A DNA stretch of 64,000 bases from Pseudomonas sp. MYb60 (GCF_002979555.1 NZ_PCOZ01000006.1:310001-374000); one strand, 5' to 3'. Shown: positions 1-9,082, numbered from the stretch's first letter. Numbers and translations: made by a program. The notes: generated by a model not told the origin, from the letters alone.

Positions 1-1
1 G

Positions 2-82
2 ATCATGCGTCGCAGCGCCCCCCGTTCGGCATTGGCCGAAGCCTGTTTCGCGCTGTTTCAGAAATCGCAAAACGAGTCTTGA
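2..82 (+). CDS. C-terminal tail of an unidentified gene
   Basis: An open frame enters from the left edge and stops with TGA at 80-82, leaving 26 residues rich in Arg, Ala and Ser. The fragment is too short to identify. A LysR-type regulator is one possibility, because such tails often look like this, but nothing in the sequence proves it. The next gene on the same strand starts about 100 bases later. Confidence 0.45.
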   Translation: MMRRSAPRSALAEACFALFQKSQNES

Positions 83-179
83 TCGACGTCATCTATCGGT
101 GGATCAGTACTGGCAATTAGACGTGACGCTTTGTCGCGCCTAGTCTAAACACTGACCAATCCGTCGGTGGTACTGCCCA

Positions 180-1019
180 ATGAACGCCAAGCGCCCAGTC
201 TGCGCGGCGCCCGCTTCTGAAACGCCCGCGCCCGCCGCCAGCCAGAGCTACCAGTATTGCACTCTCGAACACACTGAAGTGGCCAGCACTGCGTTGGCCG
301 AAGAAGTGGCGTTGGCGATTGCCTACAACGACATCAGCCAGGCCGTGATGCTGGTGACACCCACCGACCTCGAAGACTTCATTGTCGGCTTCAGCATCGG
401 CAGCGGCATTATCGCTGACGTCAGTGACATTTATGACCTGAAACTCAGCGGCTCGGGTTCCACCCAGTATGCCCAGGTGCAGATTTCCAGCCGGGCCTTC
501 TGGAACCTCAAGCAGCAGCGTCGCCAGTTGGCCGGCACCAGTGGCTGTGGCCTGTGCGGCGTCGAAGCCGTTGAACAAGCCCTGCCCGACTTGCAAGTAC
601 TGCCGGGCGCGCCCCTGCCGCCAGCCGCGTGGCTCGACGGCCTGCGCCAGCGCATCAGCGCTTTCCAGCCCCTGGGCCAGTGCAGCGGCGCCGTCCACGC
701 GGCAGTGTTCATGAACGGCCAGGGCGAATTGCTGCTGGGCCGTGAAGACATCGGCCGGCACAACGCCTTGGATAAATTGATCGGCGCCTTGATCCGCCAA
801 CAGATTCCGACCGAGGGCGGCCTGGCGATTGTCACCAGCCGTTGCAGCCTCGAATTGATCCAGAAAGTCTTGCGCGCGGGCATCCAGACCCTGGTCAGCC
901 TGTCGTCGCCCACCGGCCTGGCCCTGCAATGGGCGCGCCGGCACAACCTCAATCTCATCCACCTGCCGCAGAAAAGTGCGCCGCGGGTTTACAGCCCTGC
1001 GATGGAGAACCAGCCATGA
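180..1019 (+). CDS. fdhD: Formate dehydrogenase accessory sulfurtransferase FdhD
   Basis: 279 residues. FdhD passes sulfur from a cysteine desulfurase to the molybdenum cofactor of formate dehydrogenases, which need it for activity. The sequence has the family CxxC motif (GTSGCGLCGVE, Cys123 and Cys126) and the later GREDIGRHNALDKLIG stretch conserved in FdhD. A family-typical core follows a slightly extended, Ala/Pro-rich N-terminus. The stop codon overlaps the ATG of the downstream molybdopterin oxidoreductase (ATGA at 1016-1019). This indicates translational coupling and suggests that enzyme is the client. Confidence 0.95.
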   Translation: MNAKRPVCAAPASETPAPAASQSYQYCTLEHTEVASTALAEEVALAIAYNDISQAVMLVTPTDLEDFIVGFSIGSGIIADVSDIYDLKLSGSGSTQYAQVQISSRAFWNLKQQRRQLAGTSGCGLCGVEAVEQALPDLQVLPGAPLPPAAWLDGLRQRISAFQPLGQCSGAVHAAVFMNGQGELLLGREDIGRHNALDKLIGALIRQQIPTEGGLAIVTSRCSLELIQKVLRAGIQTLVSLSSPTGLALQWARRHNLNLIHLPQKSAPRVYSPAMENQP

Positions 1020-3364
1020 GCCAACACCACCAAGCCGACCAAACCCCCACCCCGCGCTACAAGCCCTACAAAGGCCCGGCTGGCGGCTGGGGTGCACTGA
1101 TCAGCGTGGCGCAGGCCTGGCTGACCAGCGACAACGCGCTGAAAAACCTGCGCATGATGCTCAAGACCAACCAGAACGGCGGGTTTGACTGCCCGGGCTG
1201 TGCCTGGGGCGATTCGCCGGAAAGCGGCATGGTCAAGTTCTGCGAGAACGGTGCCAAGGCGGTGAACTGGGAAGCCACCAAGCGTCGCGTCGACGCTGCG
1301 TTCTTCGCCAAGCACAGCGTGACCGACCTGCTTGCACAGAGCGACTACTGGCTGGAATACCAGGGCCGCCTGACCGAGCCGATGCGCTACGACGCGCACA
1401 CCGACCGCTATCAGCCCATCAGCTGGGAAGCGGCGTTCGACCTGATCGGCAAGCACCTCAACGCCCTGCCCAGCCCGGACATGGCCGAGTTCTACACGTC
1501 GGGCCGCGCCAGCAACGAAGCGGCGTACCTGTATCAGCTGTTCGTGCGCGCCTTCGGCACCAACAACTTCCCGGACTGCTCGAACATGTGCCACGAAGCC
1601 AGCGGCGTGGCCCTGGCGCAAAGCGTGGGGGTCGGCAAAGGCACCGTGACCTTCGACGACTTTGAACATGCCGACGCGATTTTCGTCTGGGGCCAGAACC
1701 CCGGCACCAATCACCCGCGCATGCTCGAACCGCTGCGCGAAGCGGTGAAGCGTGGCGCCCAGGTGGTGTGCATCAACCCGCTCAAGGAGCGCGGCCTGGA
1801 ACGCTTCCAGCACCCGCAGCACCCGCTGGAAATGCTCACCAACGGCGACAAACCCACCAACACCGCCTACTTCCGCCCGGCACTGGGTGGCGACATGGCC
1901 ATCCTGCGCGGCATGGCCAAGTTCCTGCTGCTGTGGGAGCGCCAGGCACAGGCCGAAGGCAAGGAAGCCGTGTTCGACCACGACTTCCTCAACGAACACA
2001 GTGCCAACGTGCTGGACTACCTGGCGCAGATCGACGACACCTCCTGGGATGAAATCGTCGAGCAGTCCGGCCTGACTCTGGTGGAGATCGAGCAAGCGGC
2101 GCGCATGTATGCCAAAAGCAAGAACGTGATCATGTGCTGGGCCATGGGCATCACCCAGCATCGCCACTCGGTGCCGACCATCCAGGAAATCGCCAACCTG
2201 ATGCTGCTGCGCGGCAACATCGGCCGCCCAGGCGCCGGCCTGTGCCCGGTGCGCGGCCACAGCAACGTGCAGGGCGACCGCACCATGGGTATCAACGAGC
2301 GTCCGCCGGTGGCGTTCCTCGACGCGCTGGAACGCCGCTTCCAGTTCCAGGTGCCACGTTCCAACGGCCACAACGTGGTCGAAGCGATCCACGCCATGCT
2401 CGAAGGCCGCTCCAAGGTGTTTATCGGCCTGGGCGGCAACTTCGCCCAGGCCACACCCGACAGCACGCGCACCTTCGAGGCGTTGCGCAACTGCGACCTC
2501 ACCGTACAGATCAGCACCAAGCTCAACCGCAGCCATCTCACCCATGGCAAGGATGCGCTGATCCTGCCGTGCCTGGGCCGTACCGACATCGATATACAGG
2601 CCGACGGCCCGCAGGCGGTGACGGTAGAAGATTCGTTCAGCATGGTTCACGGCTCCAACGGCCAGTTGCAACCGCTGTCGAAGCTGATGAAATCCGAACC
2701 GGCGATTCTCGCGGGCATCGCCGCCGCGACCCTGGGCAGCACGCCGGTGGACTGGAACTGGCTGGTGGCCGATTACGGGCGCATCCGCGACCTGATCGCC
2801 GACACCATTCCGGGCTTCAAGGATTTCAACGAAAAGATCAAACACCCGGGCGGTTTCTACCTCGGCAACTCCGCCGGCGCGCGGCGCTGGAACACCCCCT
2901 CGGGGCGCGCCAACTTCCGCCCGAACATCCTGCCCAAGGACCTGATCCACGAACGCACCCACGCCACCGGCCGCGTGCCCGACCTGATCATGCAGTCGAT
3001 GCGTTCCCACGATCAGTACAACACCACCATTTATGGCCTGGACGACCGCTACCGTGGGGTCAAGGGTCAACGGGACGTGCTGTTCGTCAACGAAGCCGAC
3101 ATCATCCGCCTGGGCTTCAAGCCGGGGCAGAAGGCCGACATCGTGTCGCTGTGGGAAGATGGCCGTGAGCGCCGCGTGAAGGGCTTCACCCTGCTGGCCT
3201 TTGATATTCCGGCGGGGCAGGCGGCGGCCTATTACCCGGAAGTGAACCCACTGGTGCCGTTGGAAAGCACCGGGGACGGCAGCCATACGCCGACGTCGAA
3301 GTTTGTGGCGATTCGCCTGGAGGCGGCGAGCGATACTGGCTTGATCATGGCACGTACGGCCTGA
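1016..3364 (+). CDS. FdhF/YdeP family molybdopterin oxidoreductase (formate dehydrogenase-like)
   Basis: 782 residues from the ATG that overlaps the fdhD stop. A longer in-frame opening upstream lies inside fdhD and is not used. Near the N-terminus is CPGCAWGD (Cys59, Cys62) with a further Cys at 76, the pattern of the YdeP branch. The motif SNMCHEASG (Cys192) sits where FdhF has its Mo-ligating Sec or Cys. The molybdopterin domain follows (WGQNPGTNHPRM, GNIGRPGAG), then a C-terminal guanylate-binding barrel. E. coli YdeP is linked to acid resistance and its substrate is not settled. I therefore call the family with confidence and leave the exact reaction open. Coupling to fdhD supports a sulfurated Mo centre. 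Confidence 0.9.
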   Translation: MSQHHQADQTPTPRYKPYKGPAGGWGALISVAQAWLTSDNALKNLRMMLKTNQNGGFDCPGCAWGDSPESGMVKFCENGAKAVNWEATKRRVDAAFFAKHSVTDLLAQSDYWLEYQGRLTEPMRYDAHTDRYQPISWEAAFDLIGKHLNALPSPDMAEFYTSGRASNEAAYLYQLFVRAFGTNNFPDCSNMCHEASGVALAQSVGVGKGTVTFDDFEHADAIFVWGQNPGTNHPRMLEPLREAVKRGAQVVCINPLKERGLERFQHPQHPLEMLTNGDKPTNTAYFRPALGGDMAILRGMAKFLLLWERQAQAEGKEAVFDHDFLNEHSANVLDYLAQIDDTSWDEIVEQSGLTLVEIEQAARMYAKSKNVIMCWAMGITQHRHSVPTIQEIANLMLLRGNIGRPGAGLCPVRGHSNVQGDRTMGINERPPVAFLDALERRFQFQVPRSNGHNVVEAIHAMLEGRSKVFIGLGGNFAQATPDSTRTFEALRNCDLTVQISTKLNRSHLTHGKDALILPCLGRTDIDIQADGPQAVTVEDSFSMVHGSNGQLQPLSKLMKSEPAILAGIAAATLGSTPVDWNWLVADYGRIRDLIADTIPGFKDFNEKIKHPGGFYLGNSAGARRWNTPSGRANFRPNILPKDLIHERTHATGRVPDLIMQSMRSHDQYNTTIYGLDDRYRGVKGQRDVLFVNEADIIRLGFKPGQKADIVSLWEDGRERRVKGFTLLAFDIPAGQAAAYYPEVNPLVPLESTGDGSHTPTSKFVAIRLEAASDTGLIMARTA

Positions 3365-3379
3365 CGAAAATCCAGGCAC

Positions 3380-3409
3380 AAAAAAGGCCGCTTTTGCACA
3401 AAAGCGGCC
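3380..3409 (-). terminator. Hairpin with U-tract reading on the minus strand, after the oxidoreductase
   Basis: A perfect 10-bp stem GGCCGCTTTT / AAAAGCGGCC with a 4-base GCAC loop lies at 3386-3409, about 20 bases after the stop at 3364. The A-run is at 3380-3385. The U-tract would therefore be read only on the minus strand, although the adjacent upstream gene is on the plus strand. It may still end plus-strand transcription weakly. Confidence 0.6.
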
Positions 3410-3569
3410 GTTCCGAAGTAACTAAAGACCCGCGAAATAGACTTAAGTTCCCTAGTTAAAACAGTAACTTAGCGAATTGTGTACAACTCGTGTTATTGGT
3501 CGGATTTCTATTGTCACTGTGCCGATACAGCCTCAGGATCGCGCCGTCATCCCCTTGAGGTTTCCCTGA

Positions 3570-4043
3570 ATGAAGTTCTCCTCGATTCTCTTGTTGTCCC
3601 TTGGCCTGGTCAGTGGCGCAGCCATGGCCGGCGGCACCACCGAAGCCGGTGTAGGCGGCGCATTGGGCGGGGTTCTAGGCTCGGTTGTTGGCCAGCAGAT
3701 CGGCGGCAACACCGGTTCGGCCATCGGTGCAGCCTTGGGCGGCGCAGGCGGCAGTGCGGTGGGTGCGGACAAACGCAGCCGTGGCGAAGCGGCCATCGGC
3801 GGCGCCTTGGGCGCAGCAGGCGGCAACGTGGTGGGCCGCAGCATGGGCGGCAACACCGGCAGCCTGATCGGCGCAGCCGCCGGCGGTGGCGCGGGTGGTG
3901 CACTGGGCAACTACATGGGTAACAAGAGCGACGACGACGACCGTCGTTCGCGCGATCACCGTCGTTACGACCGTGATGACCATCGTGGTCGCGGTCATGC
4001 CTATGGCCATCGCAAGAACAAGCATCACTATCGTCACCGCTGA
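3570..4043 (+). CDS. Glycine-zipper domain envelope protein
   Basis: 157 residues: a cleavable signal peptide of about 20 residues ending AAMA, then two copies of a glycine-zipper block (GGNTGSAIGAALGGAGG and GGNTGSLIGAAAGGGAGG). These resemble the Gly-zipper domains of outer-membrane lipoproteins such as the SlyB/OsmB group, but no lipobox cysteine is present. The C-terminus changes sharply to a charged tail rich in Asp, Arg and His (about residues 120-157). That tail could bind metal or nucleic acid, which is inference. It stands as a single gene and ends just before a REP element. Function unknown. Confidence 0.85.
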   Translation: MKFSSILLLSLGLVSGAAMAGGTTEAGVGGALGGVLGSVVGQQIGGNTGSAIGAALGGAGGSAVGADKRSRGEAAIGGALGAAGGNVVGRSMGGNTGSLIGAAAGGGAGGALGNYMGNKSDDDDRRSRDHRRYDRDDHRGRGHAYGHRKNKHHYRHR

Positions 4044-4054
4044 GTCAGCGATTC

Positions 4055-4089
4055 AAATGTGGGAGTGGGCTTGCCAGCTCCCACATTTT
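4055..4089. repeat. REP element
   Basis: Imperfect palindrome AATGTGGGAG...CTCCCACATTTT just downstream of the glycine-zipper gene, between convergent genes. It matches the repeated GTGGGAG...CTCCCAC core found elsewhere in the window and can form a stem-loop in RNA. Confidence 0.8.
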
Positions 4090-4114
4090 ATCTCCACTGC
4101 TGCACAGGCTGGCG

Positions 4115-4546
4115 TCAAACTGCCAAACGCTGCAACGCTTCGCGCAACATCCCCGGAATCGGCACTGGCCGGTTCGACCCCCGGTCCACGAACACATGCA
4201 CAAACCGCCCCGCCGCGCAGGCCTCCTCTTCGCCTGCCTTGAACACCGCCAACTCGTACTGCACTGAGCTGTTCCCCAACTTGCCCACCCGCAGGCCGAT
4301 CTCGATGCGCTCGGGAAAGGCAATCGACGCAAAATAATCGCACGCCGAACTCACCACAAAGCCCACTACGTCACCGTCATGGATATCCAAGCCACCTTGT
4401 TCGATCAGGTAGGTATTCACCGCCGTATCGAAAAAGCTGTAGTAGGTGACGTTGTTCACATGACCATACACATCATTGTCGTGCCAACGCGTGATGATCG
4501 GCTGGAAGTGAGGGTAGTCGGCACGTTGTGGCACTGAATCAGGCAT
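4115..4546 (-). CDS. Acyl-CoA thioesterase, 4-hydroxybenzoyl-CoA thioesterase/YbgC type
   Basis: 143 residues, one hotdog fold. The N-terminal motif [20 protein letters not shown] carries the aspartate and GHVNN signature of the YbgC/4HBT family, which hydrolyses short or medium acyl-CoA thioesters in the cytoplasm. Length is normal for the family. It is convergent with the glycine-zipper gene and lies just downstream of the recQ-type gene on the same strand with a 24-base gap, so co-transcription is possible. The natural substrate cannot be told from sequence. Confidence 0.9.
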   Translation of the reverse strand: MPDSVPQRADYPHFQPIITRWHDNDVYGHVNNVTYYSFFDTAVNTYLIEQGGLDIHDGDVVGFVVSSACDYFASIAFPERIEIGLRVGKLGNSSVQYELAVFKAGEEEACAAGRFVHVFVDRGSNRPVPIPGMLREALQRLAV

Positions 4547-4570
4547 GGGACGCGTCTCTTGGCAATGGAT

Positions 4571-6508
4571 TTACAGGACGTTCAAATGGGCATGAGCCCA
4601 CTCACGCACGTCGGCATAAGGGTAATCCTCCAGTGCAGCAAAACCTGGAATCCCCCGCGCCTTCAACTGGGTAAACAGCGGCACGCTGATGCCGCCAAGA
4701 AACCGCGTCAAGCGTTCCGCTTCAGGCAACTGGCCGGTGTGTTCATGATGCCTGTGGATAAAATCACCGCACAGCCCCATGAAGTTCTTATCCACAAGCG
4801 GCGGCAAGTTCGGGGGTGGGGGTAGATGTGCAACCTGCCCATGACACACCGAGCAATGCCCGCAACGCTGGGGCGCGTGCTCATCGCCAAAATAGTGCGC
4901 CAGGCGTTGCCCCAGGCACTGTTCGGTGGCGAATAGATCAAGCATGGCGTGGATGCGCGCCACCTCACCCACTTCGTGCTGCTTGAAGCCTGTGTATAAC
5001 TCGGCGCTCAGCACCTGTGGATCGAAGTCAGTGTCGAGCAGGCTGTAGACCTCGGTCATCTGCTTGCTTTCAAGCTCGATCAGGCCTTGCTCCTGAAAGT
5101 AATCCAGCGCCTTCACTACCCGGTCACGCCCGGCGTTGTGCTGTTGATACAGCGCGTCGAAATCGACCGTTGCCCACGTCCTCGCGCGCTTGCACACCGC
5201 GATGATTGCCGCGACGAACTGCTGTCGCTCACCGGAAAATCGCGCTAGCAACGCGTCGGGTTCGATCAGGTACTTGAAACGGTATTCGGCATAAAACGCA
5301 TAGCGCGGGGCAATCACGCCCTTGAGTTCCAACTGCACCAGCAGCGTCTTCAATGGCAATTCACGGATATTGCTGAGGTCCGACAGCGAGCGCAGCAAAA
5401 ACTCCCACTGGCCGTCGCCTCGCGCCGCTTGCAACTCCTCCAGCACTCGACGAATGCCGTCCTGCTCCGGCGTGTCGCCGTACACGAAGTTTTCCAGCAC
5501 GTTGAGGCTGTCGCGATTGGCCAGCACCAGGCAATCGGACGGCTGCCCATCACGCCCGGCGCGGCCGATTTCCTGGCTGTAGTTCTCGATGGACTTGGGC
5601 AGGTCGAAGTGCACCACATTGCGGATGTCACTCTTGTCGATGCCCATGCCGAACGCGATGGTGGCGACGATGCAATTGGAACGCCCGCCCATGAACCGCT
5701 GCTGAATACCTTCGCGCTTATCGTGGGGTAAACCGGCGTGATAAGCCTCGGCCTGGATGCCGTTGCGGTTCAGGTGTTCGGCAATCTGTTCGGCGGTCTT
5801 TTGCAGGGTGACATAGACGATGCTCGGCTGGTTGGCCCGCTCGCTCATCCACTGCACCAGCCTGCGACGCTTGTCCGCGCCACTGACGGGCTCCACCAGC
5901 AGGTTGAGGTTGGGCCGGTAGAAGCCAGTGGTGACCACATCGTCGGAAGCAATGGCGAACTTGGCCTGCATGTCGGCAATCACCTTGGGCGTCGCTGTAG
6001 CCGTCAGCAGCAAGGCTTGGGGGATATTGAACTGGCGCTGGTAGTCCGGCAGCTTTAAATAATCCGGGCGGAAGTTGTGGCCCCATTCGGATATGCAGTG
6101 TGCCTCGTCCACCACCAGCAACGAGATCCGCACGCTCTGCAGGAAATTGCGAAAGCGTTCGTTCTTCAGGCGCTCCACGGAAATCATCAGGATTTTCAGC
6201 TCGCCGGAACGCGCCCGCGCCATCACGTCATTGGCGTCCTCACGGCTCTGGGCCGAATCGATACTGCCCGCCGAAATGCCGTGGCGCTGCAGGAAACCCA
6301 ACTGGTCCTGCATCAGCGCCAACAACGGCGATACCACCAGCGTCAGGTGCGGCAACAGCACCGCTGACAATTGGTAACACAAGGACTTGCCAGACCCCGT
6401 AGGAAAAATAGCGGCCGCCGAACGACCGGCCAGCACGGCGTTGACCGTTGCTTCCTGGCCCAAACGAAACTGTGGATACCCAAAGACCTGCTGGAGGGTG
6501 TCGTGCAT
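4571..6508 (-). CDS. recQ: RecQ-type ATP-dependent DNA helicase
   Basis: 645 residues. Superfamily 2 helicase motifs are in order: Walker A FPTGSGKSLCYQLSA near residue 36, DEAH box (VVDEAHCISEWGHNFRPDY), motif III LTATATP, motif V/VI ending IGRAGRDGQPSDCL. The C-terminal RQC-type zinc cluster is visible (a Cys before the CGHCSVC motif). No clear HRDC domain follows, so it is one of the RecQ variants without HRDC. RecQ enzymes unwind DNA 3' to 5' in recombination and fork repair. Because Pseudomonas genomes can hold more than one RecQ-like gene, the symbol is given on family grounds only. Confidence 0.88.
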   Translation of the reverse strand: MHDTLQQVFGYPQFRLGQEATVNAVLAGRSAAAIFPTGSGKSLCYQLSAVLLPHLTLVVSPLLALMQDQLGFLQRHGISAGSIDSAQSREDANDVMARARSGELKILMISVERLKNERFRNFLQSVRISLLVVDEAHCISEWGHNFRPDYLKLPDYQRQFNIPQALLLTATATPKVIADMQAKFAIASDDVVTTGFYRPNLNLLVEPVSGADKRRRLVQWMSERANQPSIVYVTLQKTAEQIAEHLNRNGIQAEAYHAGLPHDKREGIQQRFMGGRSNCIVATIAFGMGIDKSDIRNVVHFDLPKSIENYSQEIGRAGRDGQPSDCLVLANRDSLNVLENFVYGDTPEQDGIRRVLEELQAARGDGQWEFLLRSLSDLSNIRELPLKTLLVQLELKGVIAPRYAFYAEYRFKYLIEPDALLARFSGERQQFVAAIIAVCKRARTWATVDFDALYQQHNAGRDRVVKALDYFQEQGLIELESKQMTEVYSLLDTDFDPQVLSAELYTGFKQHEVGEVARIHAMLDLFATEQCLGQRLAHYFGDEHAPQRCGHCSVCHGQVAHLPPPPNLPPLVDKNFMGLCGDFIHRHHEHTGQLPEAERLTRFLGGISVPLFTQLKARGIPGFAALEDYPYADVREWAHAHLNVL

Positions 6509-6671
6509 AGGCTGTCACTCCGTTGACCGCTGAAGGAGTAAAAAACATAGATCAGCGATCAAGAAAAGGTCGGGGATAAACGCTACAAACTGATACAGAG
6601 AACACCAGCAAGCCCGCGCAAAAACGAAGACAGTAGCACGCCTGCTCAACCACCCCGACAAGGAGTCGTAG

Positions 6672-7721
6672 ATGTCTCGATGCACACCGTTTTTACTGCA
6701 ACGTCTCGTCGTGTTCACGCTGCCGTTATTCCTGCAGGGTTGCGCAAGCGCCCCCGCCCAAATGCCTGCCGAACCGGACACACAGCGTTTTGAAACGCCC
6801 GAATATTTCCGGCAAAAAGCCCTGCCCATTGTAAAAGCATCCTCCCTCTACGCGCGGGGCGGCACGGGCCAGGGCGTTAAAGTCGCGCTGATCGACTCAG
6901 GGCTCAACCAGGCACTGCCAGAATTTCAGGGACGCGTGGCCGACCCGGGCTACGATTTCGTGACACAGCAGCCAGGCACCCTCGACATCAAGGGCCACGG
7001 CACCCAGATGGCCGGTATTCTCGCCGCGAACAAGAACGATCAGGGCATCCATGGCATCGCCTTCAACGCCCAACTGATACCCATGCGCTTCGGTGATGAC
7101 AGGGAGCCGTTCTACTTCGACGGTGAAATCGCCCAGGCCTGGGACCTCGCCTTCACCCAAGGGGCACGCATTTTCAGCAACTCATGGGCCAATCCCATTG
7201 AAGCCAACACCAACGAGGTTCCCGTCTATGAGCGCCTGATGGGTGACGCGTTGGGCGTGGCAAAAAGACGGGTGGCCGAAGGGGCCGTATTTGTTTTCTC
7301 AACGGGTAATGAGGTCAAGCGCGAGCCGCTCGCAGAACCCGGGCTGCCCGCGCTGGTTCCCGAACTTGAGAAAGGCTGGATCGCCGTCATGGCCCTCAAG
7401 AACGACGGCATGGCCATCAATCTCAAATCCAATTATTGCGGCCTCGCGGCACGCTGGTGTATCGCGGTGCCAGGGGGCGACGGTGGTGCAGGGTTATTGA
7501 CCACCCATAAGGACGGCAGCTACGGGCCAACCGCCGGCACCTCGCCGGCCGCTGCGTTGGTCAGTGGTGCCTTGGCGGCATTGCAAAGTCGTTTTCCCGG
7601 GATGACACCGCAACAAGTGCGTGAGCGCCTGCTCAGTACGGCGAATAAAACCGGAATTTATGCCAACAGCGAAGCCTATGGTCGAGGGCTGATGGACCTC
7701 GACGCAGCCTCGCGACCGTAG
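6672..7721 (+). CDS. S8 (subtilisin-like) serine protease, predicted lipoprotein
   Basis: 349 residues. A signal sequence ends in the lipobox LFLQGC (Cys24), so the mature protein should be lipid-anchored. The catalytic triad is complete: Asp75 in VALIDSGLN, His109 in GHGTQMAG, Ser291 in GTSPAAALVSG; Asn213 in STGN fits the oxyanion hole. There is no recognisable propeptide domain and no passenger or autotransporter domain, so it is a compact envelope protease. A Shine-Dalgarno AAGGAG precedes the ATG. It is a single gene between a divergent helicase and a pseudogene; its target is unknown. Confidence 0.93.
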   Translation: MSRCTPFLLQRLVVFTLPLFLQGCASAPAQMPAEPDTQRFETPEYFRQKALPIVKASSLYARGGTGQGVKVALIDSGLNQALPEFQGRVADPGYDFVTQQPGTLDIKGHGTQMAGILAANKNDQGIHGIAFNAQLIPMRFGDDREPFYFDGEIAQAWDLAFTQGARIFSNSWANPIEANTNEVPVYERLMGDALGVAKRRVAEGAVFVFSTGNEVKREPLAEPGLPALVPELEKGWIAVMALKNDGMAINLKSNYCGLAARWCIAVPGGDGGAGLLTTHKDGSYGPTAGTSPAAALVSGALAALQSRFPGMTPQQVRERLLSTANKTGIYANSEAYGRGLMDLDAASRP

Positions 7722-7776
7722 CCATTGCCGAAACACGCAGAGCCGTCCTCGATAAATACCGCAGTACCCCACGCTG

Positions 7777-8119
7777 ATGCTCGACACATACGGGGTGGGC
7801 CAGGACCCTTACTGCTACCCCGGTAGCGGCGTGCTTCGCAACCGCCTTGATGTGCATGACGAAGTCCTTTTGCATCAGGCCGATGCGGGAATTGTCTGAA
7901 ATCGCCGTAGGCAAACTTCCGCTTTTCCCTCCTCCCTACGACCTCGAGCGCCTGCAGCATATCCATCACGCCGCGTGGGTGCCGGCGAATATTGATGCAG
8001 TGGCGTGTGATTATCGGGGGTTGGAGGCAATTTTCGAGCGGTGTATCAGCGTCCCACGCTCATCAGTCAATTGCCTGTATTGCGCCACCGCCATCGCCGG
8101 GAACCTCACCCGCCAATGA
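7777..8119 (+). pseudogene. Decayed fic (Fic/DOC family AMPylase) remnant
   Basis: Two reading frames together resemble the N-terminal part of a Fic-family protein. From the ATG at 7777 the frame reads MLDTYGVGQDPYCYPGSGVL, then NRLDVHDE, and stops at 7897-7899. The next frame, from about 7889, continues ELSEIAVGKL...PPPYDLERLQHIHH, the usual following segment of Fic proteins. After about 7975 the similarity fails, and no HxFx(D/E)GNGR catalytic motif appears in any frame. So there is at least one frameshift and loss of the catalytic half. The family assignment rests on my memory of Fic N-termini. Confidence 0.65.
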
Positions 8120-8294
8120 CCTATTCCGGGCAGACACTTTCCGTCAAAGCAAAACCCCGGAAACCCCTGTAAGAAACCGCAGCACCCTGCGTCAGCCATT
8201 TCCGAAACTGCTTAAAACAGTGATCGCGCCCCCTACAAAATCCACATTCGCGTGACCGAAACTAGCGCCCCTTCAACAGCCTCGGCAAACAACT

Positions 8295-8447
8295 GTGAAC
8301 ATCGAAAGGACCCAGTACATCGGCCATTGCGGCATCCCGTTCACCGTGATTCGCATGCTCGTCTTGCCTTGCAAGATGACTGTTGCTATCTCCAAGCCGC
8401 TCACTCTCCGCCACAGTCCGACAGGGCCAGGGCGGCTGATGCGATGA
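8295..8447 (+). CDS. Possible small ORF coupled to the next gene
   Basis: A GTG-initiated frame of 50 codons. Its TGA overlaps the ATG of the downstream gene (ATGA at 8444-8447), the usual geometry of translational coupling. The product is short, basic and has two cysteines; I recognise no family. There is no strong ribosome-binding site before the GTG. It may be chance, or the end of further degenerate sequence from the decayed region upstream. The region 8120-8294 shows nothing else that I can name. Confidence 0.3.
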   Translation: MNIERTQYIGHCGIPFTVIRMLVLPCKMTVAISKPLTLRHSPTGPGRLMR

Positions 8448-9082
8448 ACGAAAACAACTCATGGGTCAGCCTGATCCTACTCTTGGCTGTCGCCGCTTTA
8501 GTCGAGAAGATAGTGAAGCGCCCCGTACTCAGAAAATGGGTTGGGCTGATCCTTGTGGTAGCCGGTCCAATACTTTTATTCTGCGCGACTGCCTGGATAG
8601 GAGGGTCACAGGTGGAGAGTCTGCCGGTGATAGCTTTTGTCACCGGCATCGCTTTGCTGGTGAGCCAAAACAAATATCGCCTCAAACGTCCCTCCCCTCC
8701 TCACCCACTTCTGCGTGCCCCCACCATGAACCTGGCCCCTGACCTCCCCGACGACCCCGAGATGCAGCAGCTTCTGCAGCTACTCCATGAAGAAATCGGC
8801 CTGCCCAAGCACAAGACCCTCCGTCTGCAAACCGCGATCAACATCGACCTAGGATGCGACGGTGCGGAGGCAAAGCAATTTATGGAAGCCGTGGAACAGG
8901 CGTTTGCGTTCGACCTGGGTGACTATGATGCTTACCGTTACTTCAACCCGCCCGTTTTCGACGTATTCCTCAAGCATCGCGCCAAGGGCCGTGGCAAAAA
9001 AGTGCCGCTGACCATCGGCATGCTTTACCTGGCGATCAAAACCAACAGCTGGGACACGCAAACCCTGGAAAATCTCAGCTAA
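8444..9082 (+). CDS. Membrane protein with C-terminal DUF1493 domain
   Basis: 212 residues from ATG 8444. The first about 80 residues contain three hydrophobic segments (about 7-20, 32-50 and 60-73). A Pro-rich linker follows, then from about residue 95 (MNLAPDLPDD...) a soluble domain resembling DUF1493, a small acyl-carrier-like family (INIDLGCDGAEAKQFMEAVEQAF). DUF1493 proteins are usually about 110 residues and stand alone. Here the domain is in frame with a membrane segment. An internal ATG at 8726 could start a separate DUF1493 protein, but no clear ribosome-binding site precedes it. Function unknown. Confidence 0.7.
   Translation: MNENNSWVSLILLLAVAALVEKIVKRPVLRKWVGLILVVAGPILLFCATAWIGGSQVESLPVIAFVTGIALLVSQNKYRLKRPSPPHPLLRAPTMNLAPDLPDDPEMQQLLQLLHEEIGLPKHKTLRLQTAINIDLGCDGAEAKQFMEAVEQAFAFDLGDYDAYRYFNPPVFDVFLKHRAKGRGKKVPLTIGMLYLAIKTNSWDTQTLENLS

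Noticed and set aside
989..3379. Open frame of 796 codons antisense to the formate dehydrogenase-like gene
   Set aside because: It mirrors the codon structure of the real gene in high-GC DNA and has no recognisable domain; the plus strand encodes a clear molybdopterin enzyme.
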